64,000 nt of DNA from Rhizobium sp. BK196 (GTDB taxonomy: Bacteria; Pseudomonadota; Alphaproteobacteria; Rhizobiales; Rhizobiaceae): positions 62,001-126,000 of the forward strand of contig NZ_JACHZB010000002.1 in assembly GCF_014193255.1 (NCBI RefSeq). The letters are read 5' to 3'. The notes under the pieces are model-generated. The model did no database searches. It was not told the DNA's origin and was given only the letters and a program-made list of their open reading frames with translations. Positions 1 through 8,620 of this stretch are shown here, piece by piece. A program made the position numbers and the translations under genes. Within the stretch, counting starts at the first letter, position 1, and each line of letters begins with the position of its first letter.

Positions 1-66
1 GGAGCCTGGCTTTGTGCCGGGCTTCTTCGAAATGTTCGTCCGCTTCCCGTTCGGTCGGAAAGTCGC

Positions 67-1044
67 TCAGTCTACGAAGTCGACGACGACGCCGGGCTTC
101 ACCATGCCGGCAAGCTCCTCGACATCCCAGTTTGTCAGCCGCACGCAGCCGTGCGAACCGGCCTTGTCGATCAGCGAAGGCTCCGGCGTTCCATGGATGC
201 CGTAGGTCGGCTCGGAGAGGTCGATCCAGACCGTCCCGACCGGGTTGTTGGGTCCGCTCGGCAACTTCAGGAGCTCCTTGTTATGACCCTGCTGAAAATT
301 GATCTTGGGATTGTAGGTGTATTTGGGGTTTCGGGCGACGCCGTTTACCTTGTGGTGACCAGTCGGTGAGGGGTTATCTTCGCTGCCGATCGTCGCCGGG
401 TAGACTGCAAGAACAGATCCGTCGTCGGCAAAGGCCAGAACCTCGCCGCTTTTGCGGCGAGCCTCGATACGCTTGACCTTCCCCGTTCTTGGCGCGCCGA
501 TGACCGTGACCGAAATTGTTTCGCCCGGATCGAATCGAGCGCCGTGGTTTAATGCCTTCAAAAGATCGATGTCCATGTGAAAGCGCTCGGCCAGCCGCTC
601 GGCGACGCTCGTGTAGCCGAGATGTTTCATCTTTGCTTGTTTGGCGTAGTCCTTCGGAATGGTCTCGACGAGATCGGCGGCATCATCCTGCGCAATGACA
701 TAGGAACCGATCACCTGTTGATCGTCCTGCAGCCGGGAGAGCATCTGCGGATCGGGCTTTCCGTCGACCGGAAGACGCTGCATGATCTCGAAACCGGCAA
801 TCGCCTTGACGACGTTTTCACCGTAAAAGCCATCGATCACGCCGGGGGAGGCGCCGGCGCGGTCCAGCAGAACCTGAAGATGGATGATTGCCGGATCCGG
901 CGTCGTCGATCGTTCTTTCGGAGGGTCTGGGGAGATGTCGTTGATCGACGCGTCATTGATGGTCCCGGCCGCAAGTTGCTGGGCGTTGCCGACGCCGTAG
1001 ATTGCAAGCGATATGAAGCCGCTGACGAGCATGAATTTGATCAT
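67..1044 (-). CDS. L,D-transpeptidase (YkuD family) with peptidoglycan-binding domain
   Basis: This 325-residue protein has an N-terminal hydrophobic signal segment (about residues 1-22). A peptidoglycan-binding-like helical domain follows (about 50-110), then a LysM-like stretch (about 140-185) and a C-terminal YkuD catalytic domain (about 195-325). The catalytic signature is visible as HGTPEPSLIDKAGSHGCVRL, with the nucleophilic Cys in SHGC. Family members cross-link meso-DAP residues (3-3 links) in periplasmic peptidoglycan or attach proteins to it. I see no clear Shine-Dalgarno at this ATG; a second in-frame ATG lies 12 bases downstream. It is transcribed away from the ectoine locus and appears to be its own unit. 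Confidence 0.88.
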   Translation of the reverse strand: MIKFMLVSGFISLAIYGVGNAQQLAAGTINDASINDISPDPPKERSTTPDPAIIHLQVLLDRAGASPGVIDGFYGENVVKAIAGFEIMQRLPVDGKPDPQMLSRLQDDQQVIGSYVIAQDDAADLVETIPKDYAKQAKMKHLGYTSVAERLAERFHMDIDLLKALNHGARFDPGETISVTVIGAPRTGKVKRIEARRKSGEVLAFADDGSVLAVYPATIGSEDNPSPTGHHKVNGVARNPKYTYNPKINFQQGHNKELLKLPSGPNNPVGTVWIDLSEPTYGIHGTPEPSLIDKAGSHGCVRLTNWDVEELAGMVKPGVVVDFVD

Positions 1045-1193
1045 GCTGTTTAAGCGATATCGGATGAAAAGGTTCCTTCAGGGCCTCTGGCGATACCAAA
1101 TTCGGTTCTTTGGAACAATCAGATCAGACTGCAACAATCAGCTCACTCGAGCTTTCTGCTGGCCGGTGCAACAGGCCTGCGGCATTCCCGCTT

Positions 1194-1925
1194 TCATCGC
1201 AGGGCCGAGGTGTTGCTTAGGCGCACGAAGCTCATGGAAATATGGGAGCGGCGGATATAGGCGGCAGCGCTGACGTCGCCGATTTCGACAGCGGTGCGGA
1301 TTTCCGCGATCTCACGAGCAAAGACTGCGACTTCTTCGGCAAGATCCATATGCGAAATGGACTTCAGCCAGATGCGGGCAGTCTGATAATACAGGCGTTC
1401 TGAAATCTCCCGCAGCGGTTCGTTTTCGGTGAGGCGCATAAGCGCGTGGAAAAGATCGATGTTGAGCTGGGCGAAATTTCGCGGATCGGGACGGGCAACC
1501 AGCTCGACGCCGCGTGCTTCGAGTTCGTGAAAAAGGCGGATCGTCTCCTGGCTCGGCGGGACAGGCGAGAGCTTGCCGACGAGTTCGGCCAATTCCATTC
1601 TCAGCTGGTAAACCTGGGCGAAAGCACCGATCTCGACATCGGTGACGATCGTGCCGACGCCTTGGACCGAGCGCAGAAGCCCTTGCGATTCCAGCCAGCC
1701 CAGAACACGGCGCACCGGCGTGCGGCTGATGCCGAATTCGGCGGCGAGCGCTTCCTCGCTCAGCCGGGTGCCCGGTGGATAATCGAGCATGCAGATCCGG
1801 CCTCTGAGGATCGAATAAATCCGCTGGAAGCGCTCGCGGGCCGCGTTGACCTGCGTTTCATCGGTTCCGGTCGGCTTTGCCGATCTCGCCATTGCCTCGT
1901 CGACTTTCGTCTCGTGATCCTGCAT
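1194..1925 (-). CDS. GntR family regulator (FadR/FCD subgroup) of the ectoine locus
   Basis: This 243-residue regulator has an N-terminal winged helix-turn-helix (about 35-100, including the GntR-type stretch GTRLSEEALAAEFGISRTPV) and an all-helical FCD ligand-binding domain after it. It is the third gene of the leftward operon, 39 bases after the M20 deacetylase gene. GntR regulators are commonly linked to ectoine catabolic genes, but most described ones (EnuR) are MocR-type with an aminotransferase domain; this one is FCD-type. The inferred target is the pair of TTGTGTACAA palindromes between the hydrolase gene and ehuB. An ectoine-derived ligand is likely but not shown. Confidence 0.85.
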   Translation of the reverse strand: MQDHETKVDEAMARSAKPTGTDETQVNAARERFQRIYSILRGRICMLDYPPGTRLSEEALAAEFGISRTPVRRVLGWLESQGLLRSVQGVGTIVTDVEIGAFAQVYQLRMELAELVGKLSPVPPSQETIRLFHELEARGVELVARPDPRNFAQLNIDLFHALMRLTENEPLREISERLYYQTARIWLKSISHMDLAEEVAVFAREIAEIRTAVEIGDVSAAAYIRRSHISMSFVRLSNTSALR

Positions 1926-1964
1926 GGTGCGGTGACCCCTCCAACGGCTGCACCGTCGCCTTCC

Positions 1965-3119
1965 TCAGGCGGTGAGCCTCTGCTTCAATCCGCTTAGCAT
2001 ATCCAGACACGCCTTCAACTGCGCGCAACTGATGAATTCGTCCGGCTTGTGGGCCTGATCGATCGAGCCCGGTCCGCAAACGACAGTGGAAATGCCAAGT
2101 TTCTGGAAAAGGCCGGCTTCCGTTCCGAAAGAGACGACATCGGCCGTCGTTGCGCCCGTCAGAGCCGAAACGATGGCGCGCGCCTCGTTGTCGGTCACGG
2201 GTTCCAGCCCGTCGATCTCGCCGACGACATGCGTATGGATGCAGGCTGACGGCGAAACGGCGCGCATCGAGGGCAGAAGCACTTCTTCGCAATAGGCGGC
2301 GATGCGACGTTTCACGTAGTCGACATCGGCCCCTCGCACCGGGCGCATTTCCCATTCGACGGCGCAATGACCGGCAATCACGTTTCGCGCCTTTCCACCT
2401 TCGATCCGTCCGGCCTGTATCGTCGTCCAGGGAGGTGTGAAGGGGCTCGACGGCACGGTTTGGCGAAGCTCGCCACCGATCTCGAGGAGCCGACCGATAT
2501 AGCGCACGGCATATTCGATCGCGTTGACCCCGAGATCAGGATTGGATGCGTGACCCTCCAGCCCTGTAAATTCGGTCGTATATTCGTAGCAGCCCTTGTG
2601 TCCCTCGATGATCCGCATGTCGGTGGGCTCGCCGATGATGGCGACAGAAGGCTTGATCCCCCGGCGCGCCAGCTCGGTAACGAGCTGCTGGCCGCCGAGA
2701 CAACCCACTTCCTCATCGTAAGTGAAAGCGAAGTGAATGGGCCTTTTGAGATTCAGGCTCGCATAGTCGGGCGCCATGGCAAGCGCGGCGGCGATGAAGC
2801 CCTTCATGTCGCAGGCGCCGCGTCCATAGATCAGGCCGTCGGCCTCGCGCGCCGAAAACGGGTCGGACTGCCACTCGCTCTCATCGGCAGGCACGACATC
2901 TGTATGGCCGGACAGAACGATACCGCCATCGCAGTCCGGGCCGATCGAGGCAAAGAGATTTGCCTTGAGGCCGGTTGCGTCCTTCGTCAGAAAAACACGC
3001 GCGCCGGATTGGCTCAGCCGTTCGGCGGCATAGTCGATCAGCGTCAGGTTGCTGTCTGACGAGACGGTCGGAAAGGCGATGAGATCGGATAAAATCGATC
3101 GGGTTGCTTCAAGCGACAT
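1965..3119 (-). CDS. M20 family deacetylase (ArgE-like), probable N-acetyl-diaminobutyrate deacetylase
   Basis: This is a 384-residue M20 metallopeptidase of the acetylornithine deacetylase type. Visible metal and catalytic motifs are SGHTDVVP, GRGACDMKG, TYDEEVGCLGG (catalytic Glu-Glu) and IGEPTD, and a C-terminal His lies in DQAHKPDEF. It starts 3 bases after the stop of the ectoine hydrolase gene. In this position the usual enzyme is DoeB/EutE (AstE/aspartoacylase family), which removes acetate from N-alpha-acetyl-2,4-diaminobutyrate. Context therefore suggests an unrelated fold doing the same job, since acetyl-DABA is one carbon shorter than acetylornithine. It could alternatively be a true arginine-pathway enzyme, but no arg genes are nearby. 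Confidence 0.85.
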   Translation of the reverse strand: MSLEATRSILSDLIAFPTVSSDSNLTLIDYAAERLSQSGARVFLTKDATGLKANLFASIGPDCDGGIVLSGHTDVVPADESEWQSDPFSAREADGLIYGRGACDMKGFIAAALAMAPDYASLNLKRPIHFAFTYDEEVGCLGGQQLVTELARRGIKPSVAIIGEPTDMRIIEGHKGCYEYTTEFTGLEGHASNPDLGVNAIEYAVRYIGRLLEIGGELRQTVPSSPFTPPWTTIQAGRIEGGKARNVIAGHCAVEWEMRPVRGADVDYVKRRIAAYCEEVLLPSMRAVSPSACIHTHVVGEIDGLEPVTDNEARAIVSALTGATTADVVSFGTEAGLFQKLGISTVVCGPGSIDQAHKPDEFISCAQLKACLDMLSGLKQRLTA

Positions 3120-3122
3120 GCA

Positions 3123-4307
3123 TCAATCCTTGACGAAAAGCTTGCGCGGCCGGTCGCACAGGCATTCGGCCGCGCCGTTTTCGCGGATGAGGATCGTCTC
3201 GGTGATCTCCATGCCCCAATCCTGCATCCAAAGCCCCGGCATGAAGTGGAAGGTCATGCCCGGCTGCAGCACGGTCTGATCCTCTTCGCGCAACGAGATC
3301 GTGCGTTCGCCCCAGTCCGGCGGATAGGAAAGCCCGACCGGATAGCCGCAGCGTGCGCCGCGCTCGATACCGGCGCGTTCGAGCGGCGCAGCAAGGGCAT
3401 TGGCGATATCGCAGGCGCGGTTGCCGGCACGTGCCGCTTCCAACCCGGCTTCCAGCCCCTCGACGAGAGCTTTTTCGGCCTCCAGCAGGAAGGCCGGCGG
3501 TGTGCCGAGGAAGACTGTCCGGCAGAAGGGCACGTGATAGCGGCGGTAGCAGCCGGCGATCTCGAAGAAGGTGGCCGTTCCGCCTTCCGTCTCGCGACCG
3601 TCCCAGGTGAGGTGCGGGGCGGCAGCATCGGATCCGCTCGGCAAAAGGGGGACGATCGCCGCGTAATCGCCCCAGGCGTCGTCCGTCCCGCGCACGGCGT
3701 CGCCGAGAATGTCGGCGACGAGTTCGTTCTTTTTCAGTCCGGGCCGCATGCGTTCGACGATGCCGTCGACAATCTTTTCGGAAATGCGGGCGGCCTTGCG
3801 CATGAAGGCGATCTCTTCGCCGCTCTTGACGGTGCGCTGCCAGTTGACGAGGGCGGTCGCATCGATGAGATCGGCCGCCGGCAGCTCGTCCTTCAGCGTC
3901 AGATAGGCCTTGGCGGAGAAATAGTAGTTATCGAATTCGAGGCCGACCCGTTTGGTCCCATATCCTTTTTCGCGCAGGATCGCCGCCAAGGTCTGCATCG
4001 GGTGGCGCTCGGTCGACTGCACGTAGTTGTCTGCGTAGAAAGTCACCTGGCCGTCGTCCATCCAGACGGTGCGGTAGGCACCGTTGGCATCCTGCCTGCG
4101 ACCCCACCAGATCGGGTCCTCGTCGTGAAAAACGATGACGCCCTGATGCACGTAGAAGGACCAGCCGTCATAGCCCGTCAGCCAGGCCATGTTCGAGGGA
4201 TCCTCGACGAAGAGAACGTCGATCCCCTTTGCTGCCATGGCGGCACGGGTTTTTGTCAGCCGGCGGGAAAACTCGTCCCGCGAGAAGGGAAGGCGCTTGG
4301 CGATCAT
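3123..4307 (-). CDS. doeA: ectoine hydrolase (M24 family)
   Basis: This is a 394-residue protein of the M24 creatinase/Xaa-Pro dipeptidase fold. An N-terminal creatinase-like domain (about 10-160) precedes the pita-bread domain (about 170-394). It matches the DoeA/EutD subgroup, which opens the ectoine ring to N-acetyl-diaminobutyrate. Visible pieces include the WLTGYDGWSFYVHQG region and the C-terminal FHFMPGLW and EITETILI segments. The start at 4307 was chosen because a GGAGG sits directly upstream; a longer reading to 4442 would swallow the promoter region. It heads the leftward operon and is divergent from ehuB, the usual partner transporter gene. Confidence 0.88.
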   Translation of the reverse strand: MIAKRLPFSRDEFSRRLTKTRAAMAAKGIDVLFVEDPSNMAWLTGYDGWSFYVHQGVIVFHDEDPIWWGRRQDANGAYRTVWMDDGQVTFYADNYVQSTERHPMQTLAAILREKGYGTKRVGLEFDNYYFSAKAYLTLKDELPAADLIDATALVNWQRTVKSGEEIAFMRKAARISEKIVDGIVERMRPGLKKNELVADILGDAVRGTDDAWGDYAAIVPLLPSGSDAAAPHLTWDGRETEGGTATFFEIAGCYRRYHVPFCRTVFLGTPPAFLLEAEKALVEGLEAGLEAARAGNRACDIANALAAPLERAGIERGARCGYPVGLSYPPDWGERTISLREEDQTVLQPGMTFHFMPGLWMQDWGMEITETILIRENGAAECLCDRPRKLFVKD

Positions 4308-4346
4308 CGGTCCTCCGAAAGTCAACGAATTAGGCAAATGCTGGAT

Positions 4347-4356
4347 TTGTGTACAA
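4347..4356. promoter_or_regulatory. GntR-type palindromic operator, copy 1
   Basis: The 10-bp palindrome TTGTGTACAA (TTGT-GT-ACAA) lies in the intergenic region between doeA and ehuB. An identical copy lies 83 bases downstream. The TTGT-N2-ACAA form is typical of FadR-subgroup operators, and a FadR-type gene closes the adjacent operon. Assignment to that regulator is inference. Confidence 0.55.
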
Positions 4357-4429
4357 GTGCACGAGAATGAGGCTATATTCGGTAAAAAAATGCAAGAAAA
4401 ATATTGACACACCCATAAATTCGATGCTG

Positions 4430-4439
4430 TTGTGTACAA
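4430..4439. promoter_or_regulatory. GntR-type palindromic operator, copy 2
   Basis: This is the second exact TTGTGTACAA, embedded in the longer dyad GTTGTGTACAAC. It lies about 50 bases upstream of ehuB and downstream of a TTGACA hexamer at 4404-4409, where a bound repressor would block rightward transcription. The two copies flank the likely core promoters of both divergent operons. Confidence 0.55.
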
Positions 4440-4489
4440 CATAAGAAAACACGTGTGGAACCAGCAGAGAAAAAAACGGGAGCAAGCGA

Positions 4490-5350
4490 ATGAAACGGAG
4501 CATGTTCAAAACGGCGTTGGCGACGGCAATCCTCGTCTCCGTCGGCGCCTCGGTGGCGGGTGCAGTCACGCTGAAGGAAGTGCAGGATCGCGGCTTTATC
4601 CGCGTCGCGGTCGCCAACGAAATTCCTTATGGCTTTATGGACCCCAGCGGGGCGGCAAAGGGAGCAGGCCCGGACGTTGCCACAGCCGTGCTCGGCAAGC
4701 TCGGCATTTCGGCCGATAACATCCAGTGGGTGGTTACTAATTTCTCCTCGCTGATCCCCGGCCTGCAGGCCAATCGCTTCGACATGACGGCGAGCGAGAT
4801 GGCGATCCGGCCGGAACGCTGCCAGAAGGTCATCTATTCCGAGCCCAATACGTCCTACGGTGAGGGCCTGCTGGTCGCCAAGGGCAATCCGAAGGGTCTG
4901 AGCGGCTATTCCGATTTTTCCAAGGGCGGCATGAAGGTCGCGATCATGGCCGGTGCCGACCAGCTTCACATGATGCAGGCGCTTGGCGTGCCGGAAGCCA
5001 ACATCGTCACGATCGCGGCTAACTCCGATGCGATCTCGACCGTCTCGACCGGTCGCGCCGATGCCTATGCGGCAACCGGCCTGACCGCAAGCGAACTTGC
5101 CGGCAAGAGCGACAAGGTCCAGATCGTCGATAAGTTCAAAGACCCGGTCGTCGATGGCAAGGAAGTGCGAAGCTGGGGTGGTTTCAACTTCAATTCCAGT
5201 TCCACCGATCTGCGCGATGCCTTCAACAAGGAACTCGAAGCCTTCAAGAAGACCGATGAGTGGAAGAAGATCCTCTCCGGCTACGGCTTTACCCCGGCAG
5301 ACATCGAAGGTTCGTCGGCCAAGACGACCAAGGAGCTCTGCGCTATGTAA
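4490..5350 (+). CDS. ehuB: ectoine/hydroxyectoine ABC transporter substrate-binding protein
   Basis: This 286-residue periplasmic binding protein belongs to the amino-acid-binding family 3. It has a Sec signal peptide (about residues 1-26, ending near VAGA), then the start of the mature fold at VTLKEVQDRGFIRVAVANE. Length and sequence match EhuB, the high-affinity ectoine receptor of Sinorhizobium. It is the first gene of the rightward operon and is followed by two permeases and an ATPase. The 109-base gap to ehuC is longer than the other gaps here, a common arrangement that favours excess binding protein. Expression is probably controlled by the TTGTGTACAA sites upstream. Confidence 0.9.
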   Translation: MKRSMFKTALATAILVSVGASVAGAVTLKEVQDRGFIRVAVANEIPYGFMDPSGAAKGAGPDVATAVLGKLGISADNIQWVVTNFSSLIPGLQANRFDMTASEMAIRPERCQKVIYSEPNTSYGEGLLVAKGNPKGLSGYSDFSKGGMKVAIMAGADQLHMMQALGVPEANIVTIAANSDAISTVSTGRADAYAATGLTASELAGKSDKVQIVDKFKDPVVDGKEVRSWGGFNFNSSSTDLRDAFNKELEAFKKTDEWKKILSGYGFTPADIEGSSAKTTKELCAM

Positions 5351-5459
5351 TCCGCACGGATTGCATCGGTCGATACGGCTGGCCGAGGCGGATTTCGCAA
5401 AGCTCCGGTCGCTGCCGTTTCGACGTGAGCCACCTTAAAACCGATGGGGAACGCTGCGG

Positions 5460-6131
5460 ATGCACTGGACGGACTATCTCGGCCCTCTCATGGAGGGTGC
5501 CTGGATCACCATCGAGCTCACCGTCTATTCGACGATACTCGGCGGACTCTTCTCGTTCCTGTTCGGCATCGGGAAGCTGTCCGGCAACTGGTTCATCAGG
5601 GGCTTCTCGATCGTCTATATCGAGGTCTTTCGCGGCACGTCACTTCTGGTCCAGCTGTTCTGGCTCTATTTCGCCCTGCCGATCGCCGGCGATATGGTCG
5701 GTCTCGACCTTCGGCTGCCACCGGTCGCAGCCGGGGTTCTGGCGCTTGCGCTCAACATCGGCGCTTATGGTGCCGAGGTGGTTCGCGGCGCAATTGAGGC
5801 TGTCAGCCGCAATCAGTACGAGGCGGCAACCGCGCTGAACTTCACCTCGCGTCAGGCGCTTTTCCGGGTGGCTCTGCCGCAGGCTGTTCCGGAAATGATG
5901 CCCAGTTTTTCCAATCTGGCGGTCCAGAACCTCAAGGACACGGCGCTCGTCTCGCTCGTCAGCCTCGCCGATCTTGCCTTCAAGGCCGAGCAGCTGCGCA
6001 ACTTCTATCAGGATTCCACAACGATCTACACGATCATCCTGTTCATGTATTTCGGCATGGCGCTTGTCCTGTCACTTGCCATGCGCATGCTCGAAAACGC
6101 CCTTGGCCGCTGGCGCGGCGTGAGGAGGTAG
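5460..6131 (+). CDS. ehuC: ectoine ABC transporter permease EhuC
   Basis: This 223-residue HisM/GlnP-type inner-membrane permease has about five transmembrane helices. The EAA loop that docks the ATPase is visible as EAATALNFTSRQALFRVALP (about residues 120-140). It pairs with EhuD to form the ectoine channel. A GGGGAA precedes the ATG. The stop is followed 4 bases later by ehuD, so the two are translationally linked. Confidence 0.9.
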   Translation: MHWTDYLGPLMEGAWITIELTVYSTILGGLFSFLFGIGKLSGNWFIRGFSIVYIEVFRGTSLLVQLFWLYFALPIAGDMVGLDLRLPPVAAGVLALALNIGAYGAEVVRGAIEAVSRNQYEAATALNFTSRQALFRVALPQAVPEMMPSFSNLAVQNLKDTALVSLVSLADLAFKAEQLRNFYQDSTTIYTIILFMYFGMALVLSLAMRMLENALGRWRGVRR

Positions 6132-6135
6132 CCGG

Positions 6136-6831
6136 ATGCTGTTCGGATATGAATGGGATACGACCCACGGCGAGCTGGCCTTCGCGCTCTCGATCCTGCC
6201 GATATTGCTGCGCGGGCTCGTCGTCACCATCGAGGCCTCGATCCTCGGCTTTTTCGTCGCCATGGTGATCGGGCTGGTCCTCGCCGTCCTCAAGGGCGCG
6301 CCGTCGCGCGTCGTTTCCTGGCCTGCCACCTTCGTCACGGAATTCATCCGCGATACCCCGCTGCTCGTGCAGCTGTTCTTCCTCTATTACGTGCTGCCCG
6401 ACTACGGCATCGTCCTGCCGGCTTTCATGACCGGGGCGCTGGCGCTCGGTATACAGTACAGCGCCTATACGTCGGAGGTCTATCGCGCCGGCATCGATGC
6501 GGTGCCGCACGGCCAACACGAGGCATCCAAGGCGCTCGATCTGCCGCCGCACCGGTCCTTTACCCATATCATCCTGCCACAAGCCATTCCGCGCATCATC
6601 CCGGCACTCGGCAACTATCTCGTGTCGATCATGAAGGACGTGCCGGTGCTGTCGGTCGTCACCGTGCTCGAGATGCTGAACGTCGCCAAGATCATCGGCG
6701 ATCAGACGTTCGACTATCTGGTGCCGCTATCGATGGTCGGCGGGATCTATCTGCTCCTGACGATCCTCGCCTCCGCGCTCGTGCGGTATGTCGACATCAA
6801 CCTCCCGAAGAGAGGAATTCCGCTAAGATGA
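6136..6831 (+). CDS. ehuD: ectoine ABC transporter permease EhuD
   Basis: This 231-residue permease is the paralogue and partner of EhuC. It has about five membrane segments and an EAA loop at [25 protein letters not shown] lies 8 bases before the ATG. Its TGA overlaps the ATG of ehuA (ATGA at 6828-6831), a classic coupled arrangement. The substrate specificity is inferred from the whole locus rather than from this subunit. Confidence 0.9.
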   Translation: MLFGYEWDTTHGELAFALSILPILLRGLVVTIEASILGFFVAMVIGLVLAVLKGAPSRVVSWPATFVTEFIRDTPLLVQLFFLYYVLPDYGIVLPAFMTGALALGIQYSAYTSEVYRAGIDAVPHGQHEASKALDLPPHRSFTHIILPQAIPRIIPALGNYLVSIMKDVPVLSVVTVLEMLNVAKIIGDQTFDYLVPLSMVGGIYLLLTILASALVRYVDINLPKRGIPLR

Positions 6832-7604
6832 GCGAGCCGGTCATTGTCTTCGACAAGGTCAAGAAGTCCTATGGCGATTTCGTCGTCATCAACGACCTGG
6901 ATTTCAGCGTCTCCCCGGGCGAGAAAGTCACCATCATCGGCCCCTCGGGCTCGGGCAAGTCGACCGTGCTGCGCATCCTGATGACACTCGAAAAGATCAA
7001 TGGCGGCGCGGTCTATGTCGGCGGCGATCCGCTGTGGCACGAGCGGAAGAACGGTGCCCTTGTGGCAGCCGGCGAAAACCACCTTCGCGGCATGCGCAAG
7101 CAGCTCGGCATGGTCTTCCAGCAGTTCAATCTGTTTCCGCATATGACAGTGTTGCGCAACCTTATGGAAGCGCCGCGCGTGGTGCTTGGTCTGTCGAAAA
7201 CCGAGGCGAAGGAGCGGGCGGAGGAGCTGCTTCAACTCGTCGGTCTGACGGACCACGCCCACAAGTTTCCCGGCCAGCTTTCCGGCGGCCAGCAGCAACG
7301 CGTCGGGATCGCGCGTGCCCTTGCCATGCGCCCGCGCATCATGCTCTTCGACGAACCGACCTCGGCGCTTGACCCGGAACTCGTCGGCGAGGTGCTGACT
7401 GTCATTCGCCGGCTTGCCTCCGAGCACGATCTGACCATGCTGATGGTGACGCATGAAATGCGCTTTGCGCGTGAGATCTCGGACCGTGTCTGCTTTTTCG
7501 ACAAGGGCAAGATTCACGAGGAGGGAACGCCTGCCGAAATCTTCGGCAATCCGCAGAAGGAGCGCACGCAGCAGTTCTTAAGGGCGGTCACGGAGGGCCA
7601 ATGA
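6828..7604 (+). CDS. ehuA: ectoine ABC transporter ATPase EhuA
   Basis: This 258-residue polar-amino-acid-type ATPase shows all canonical motifs: Walker [11 protein letters not shown]-loop in [14 protein letters not shown], signature LSGGQQQR, Walker [13 protein letters not shown] and H-loop in MVTHEM. It would energise the EhuC/EhuD permease. The ATG at 6828 overlaps the ehuD stop. A longer open frame upstream is only an overlap with ehuD. The stop overlaps the start of eutB (ATGA at 7601). Confidence 0.92.
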   Translation: MSEPVIVFDKVKKSYGDFVVINDLDFSVSPGEKVTIIGPSGSGKSTVLRILMTLEKINGGAVYVGGDPLWHERKNGALVAAGENHLRGMRKQLGMVFQQFNLFPHMTVLRNLMEAPRVVLGLSKTEAKERAEELLQLVGLTDHAHKFPGQLSGGQQQRVGIARALAMRPRIMLFDEPTSALDPELVGEVLTVIRRLASEHDLTMLMVTHEMRFAREISDRVCFFDKGKIHEEGTPAEIFGNPQKERTQQFLRAVTEGQ

Positions 7605-8620
7605 GCGGAGGCGACCCGATCACGCTTGCCGACGTGCTGGCGGCGCGCGCCCGGATCGCCAAAGATGCGGTCCGCACCCCGCTCGTTCCATCCATCTTCA
7701 TGACGCAGAAGTCGGGACGCGATTTTCTGCTGAAGCTGGAGATCGCCCAGCCGGTTGGCGCCTTCAAGATCCGCGGGGCGGCCAATGCGATCGCCCGCCT
7801 GCCGGCCGAAACGCAAGGCGTCGTCTGCTGCTCGACCGGCAATCACGGGCGCGGCGTTGCTTACGCCGCCCGCGCCAGAGGCATTAGGGCCGTCGTGTGC
7901 ATGTCGTCGCTGGTGCCGCAGGCCAAAGTCGACGGCATCCGGGCGCTCGGCGCAGACATACGCATCGTCGGCCGGAGCCAGGACGACGCGCAGGCCGAAA
8001 GCAGCCGTCTCTGTGCGGAAGAGGGCTTCGTCGAGATACCGCCCTTCGATCATGCCGACGTGATTACCGGGCAGGGGACGATCGGGCTGGAGATGCTGGA
8101 GGACCGTTCCGATATCGCCTCGCTGCTGATCCCTTTGTCCGGCGGGGGGCTTGCAGCCGGTGTGGCGCTGGCGGCCAAGGCCATCAATCCGAAGATCCGC
8201 ACGATCGGAATTTCCATGGACCGGGGAGCTGCGATGGTTGCCTCGATTTCCGCCGGCAGGCCGGTGGAGGTGGAAGAGGTGGCAAGTCTTGCAGATTCGC
8301 TCGGCGGCGGCATCGGCCTCCACAACCGCCTCACCTTCGATCTTTGCAGGGATCTTCTCGACGAGACGGTGCTGATCGGCGAGGCGGACATCTACAACGC
8401 CATGCAGGTGGTCTACCACGAGGAGCGCATCGTGGCCGAGGGTGCCGGCGTGGTCGGCCTTGCCGCAGTTCTCTCGGGCAAGGTCGCGCTGCCCGAAGGA
8501 CCGGCTGCGACCATCCTCACCGGCCGCAATCTCGACATGCCGACCTTTACCCGGATCGTCTCGGGCGAACCGGTGACGCTCGGCGGCACTCTTCTGGAAG
8601 GACGGCGCTATGGCGCATGA
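7601..8620 (+). CDS. eutB: threonine dehydratase-like PLP enzyme EutB
   Basis: This 339-residue fold-type II PLP enzyme is related to serine/threonine dehydratases. The PLP lysine sits in GAFKIRGA, and the phosphate/substrate loop is [13 protein letters not shown], with a glycine-rich [10 protein letters not shown] further on. In ectoine catabolic clusters EutB is found with EutC and usually EutA, and these have been proposed to handle 5-hydroxyectoine; the exact reaction is unsettled. EutA (racemase/arylmalonate decarboxylase-like) is absent from this locus. The gene is translationally coupled to ehuA and overlaps eutC by 11 bases. Confidence 0.87.
   Translation: MSGGDPITLADVLAARARIAKDAVRTPLVPSIFMTQKSGRDFLLKLEIAQPVGAFKIRGAANAIARLPAETQGVVCCSTGNHGRGVAYAARARGIRAVVCMSSLVPQAKVDGIRALGADIRIVGRSQDDAQAESSRLCAEEGFVEIPPFDHADVITGQGTIGLEMLEDRSDIASLLIPLSGGGLAAGVALAAKAINPKIRTIGISMDRGAAMVASISAGRPVEVEEVASLADSLGGGIGLHNRLTFDLCRDLLDETVLIGEADIYNAMQVVYHEERIVAEGAGVVGLAAVLSGKVALPEGPAATILTGRNLDMPTFTRIVSGEPVTLGGTLLEGRRYGA

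Noticed and set aside
1..66. A possible downstream leftward frame reading LSDFPTEREADEHFEEARHK next to the L,D-transpeptidase stop
   Set aside because: The composition looks protein-like, but I found no ATG, GTG or TTG start within the visible part, and the stretch runs off the window.
5351..5459. Gap between ehuB and ehuC as a terminator or regulatory RNA
   Set aside because: Only a short inverted repeat with a 2-base loop (AATCCG-CA-CGGATT) was seen, too tight to form a stable hairpin.
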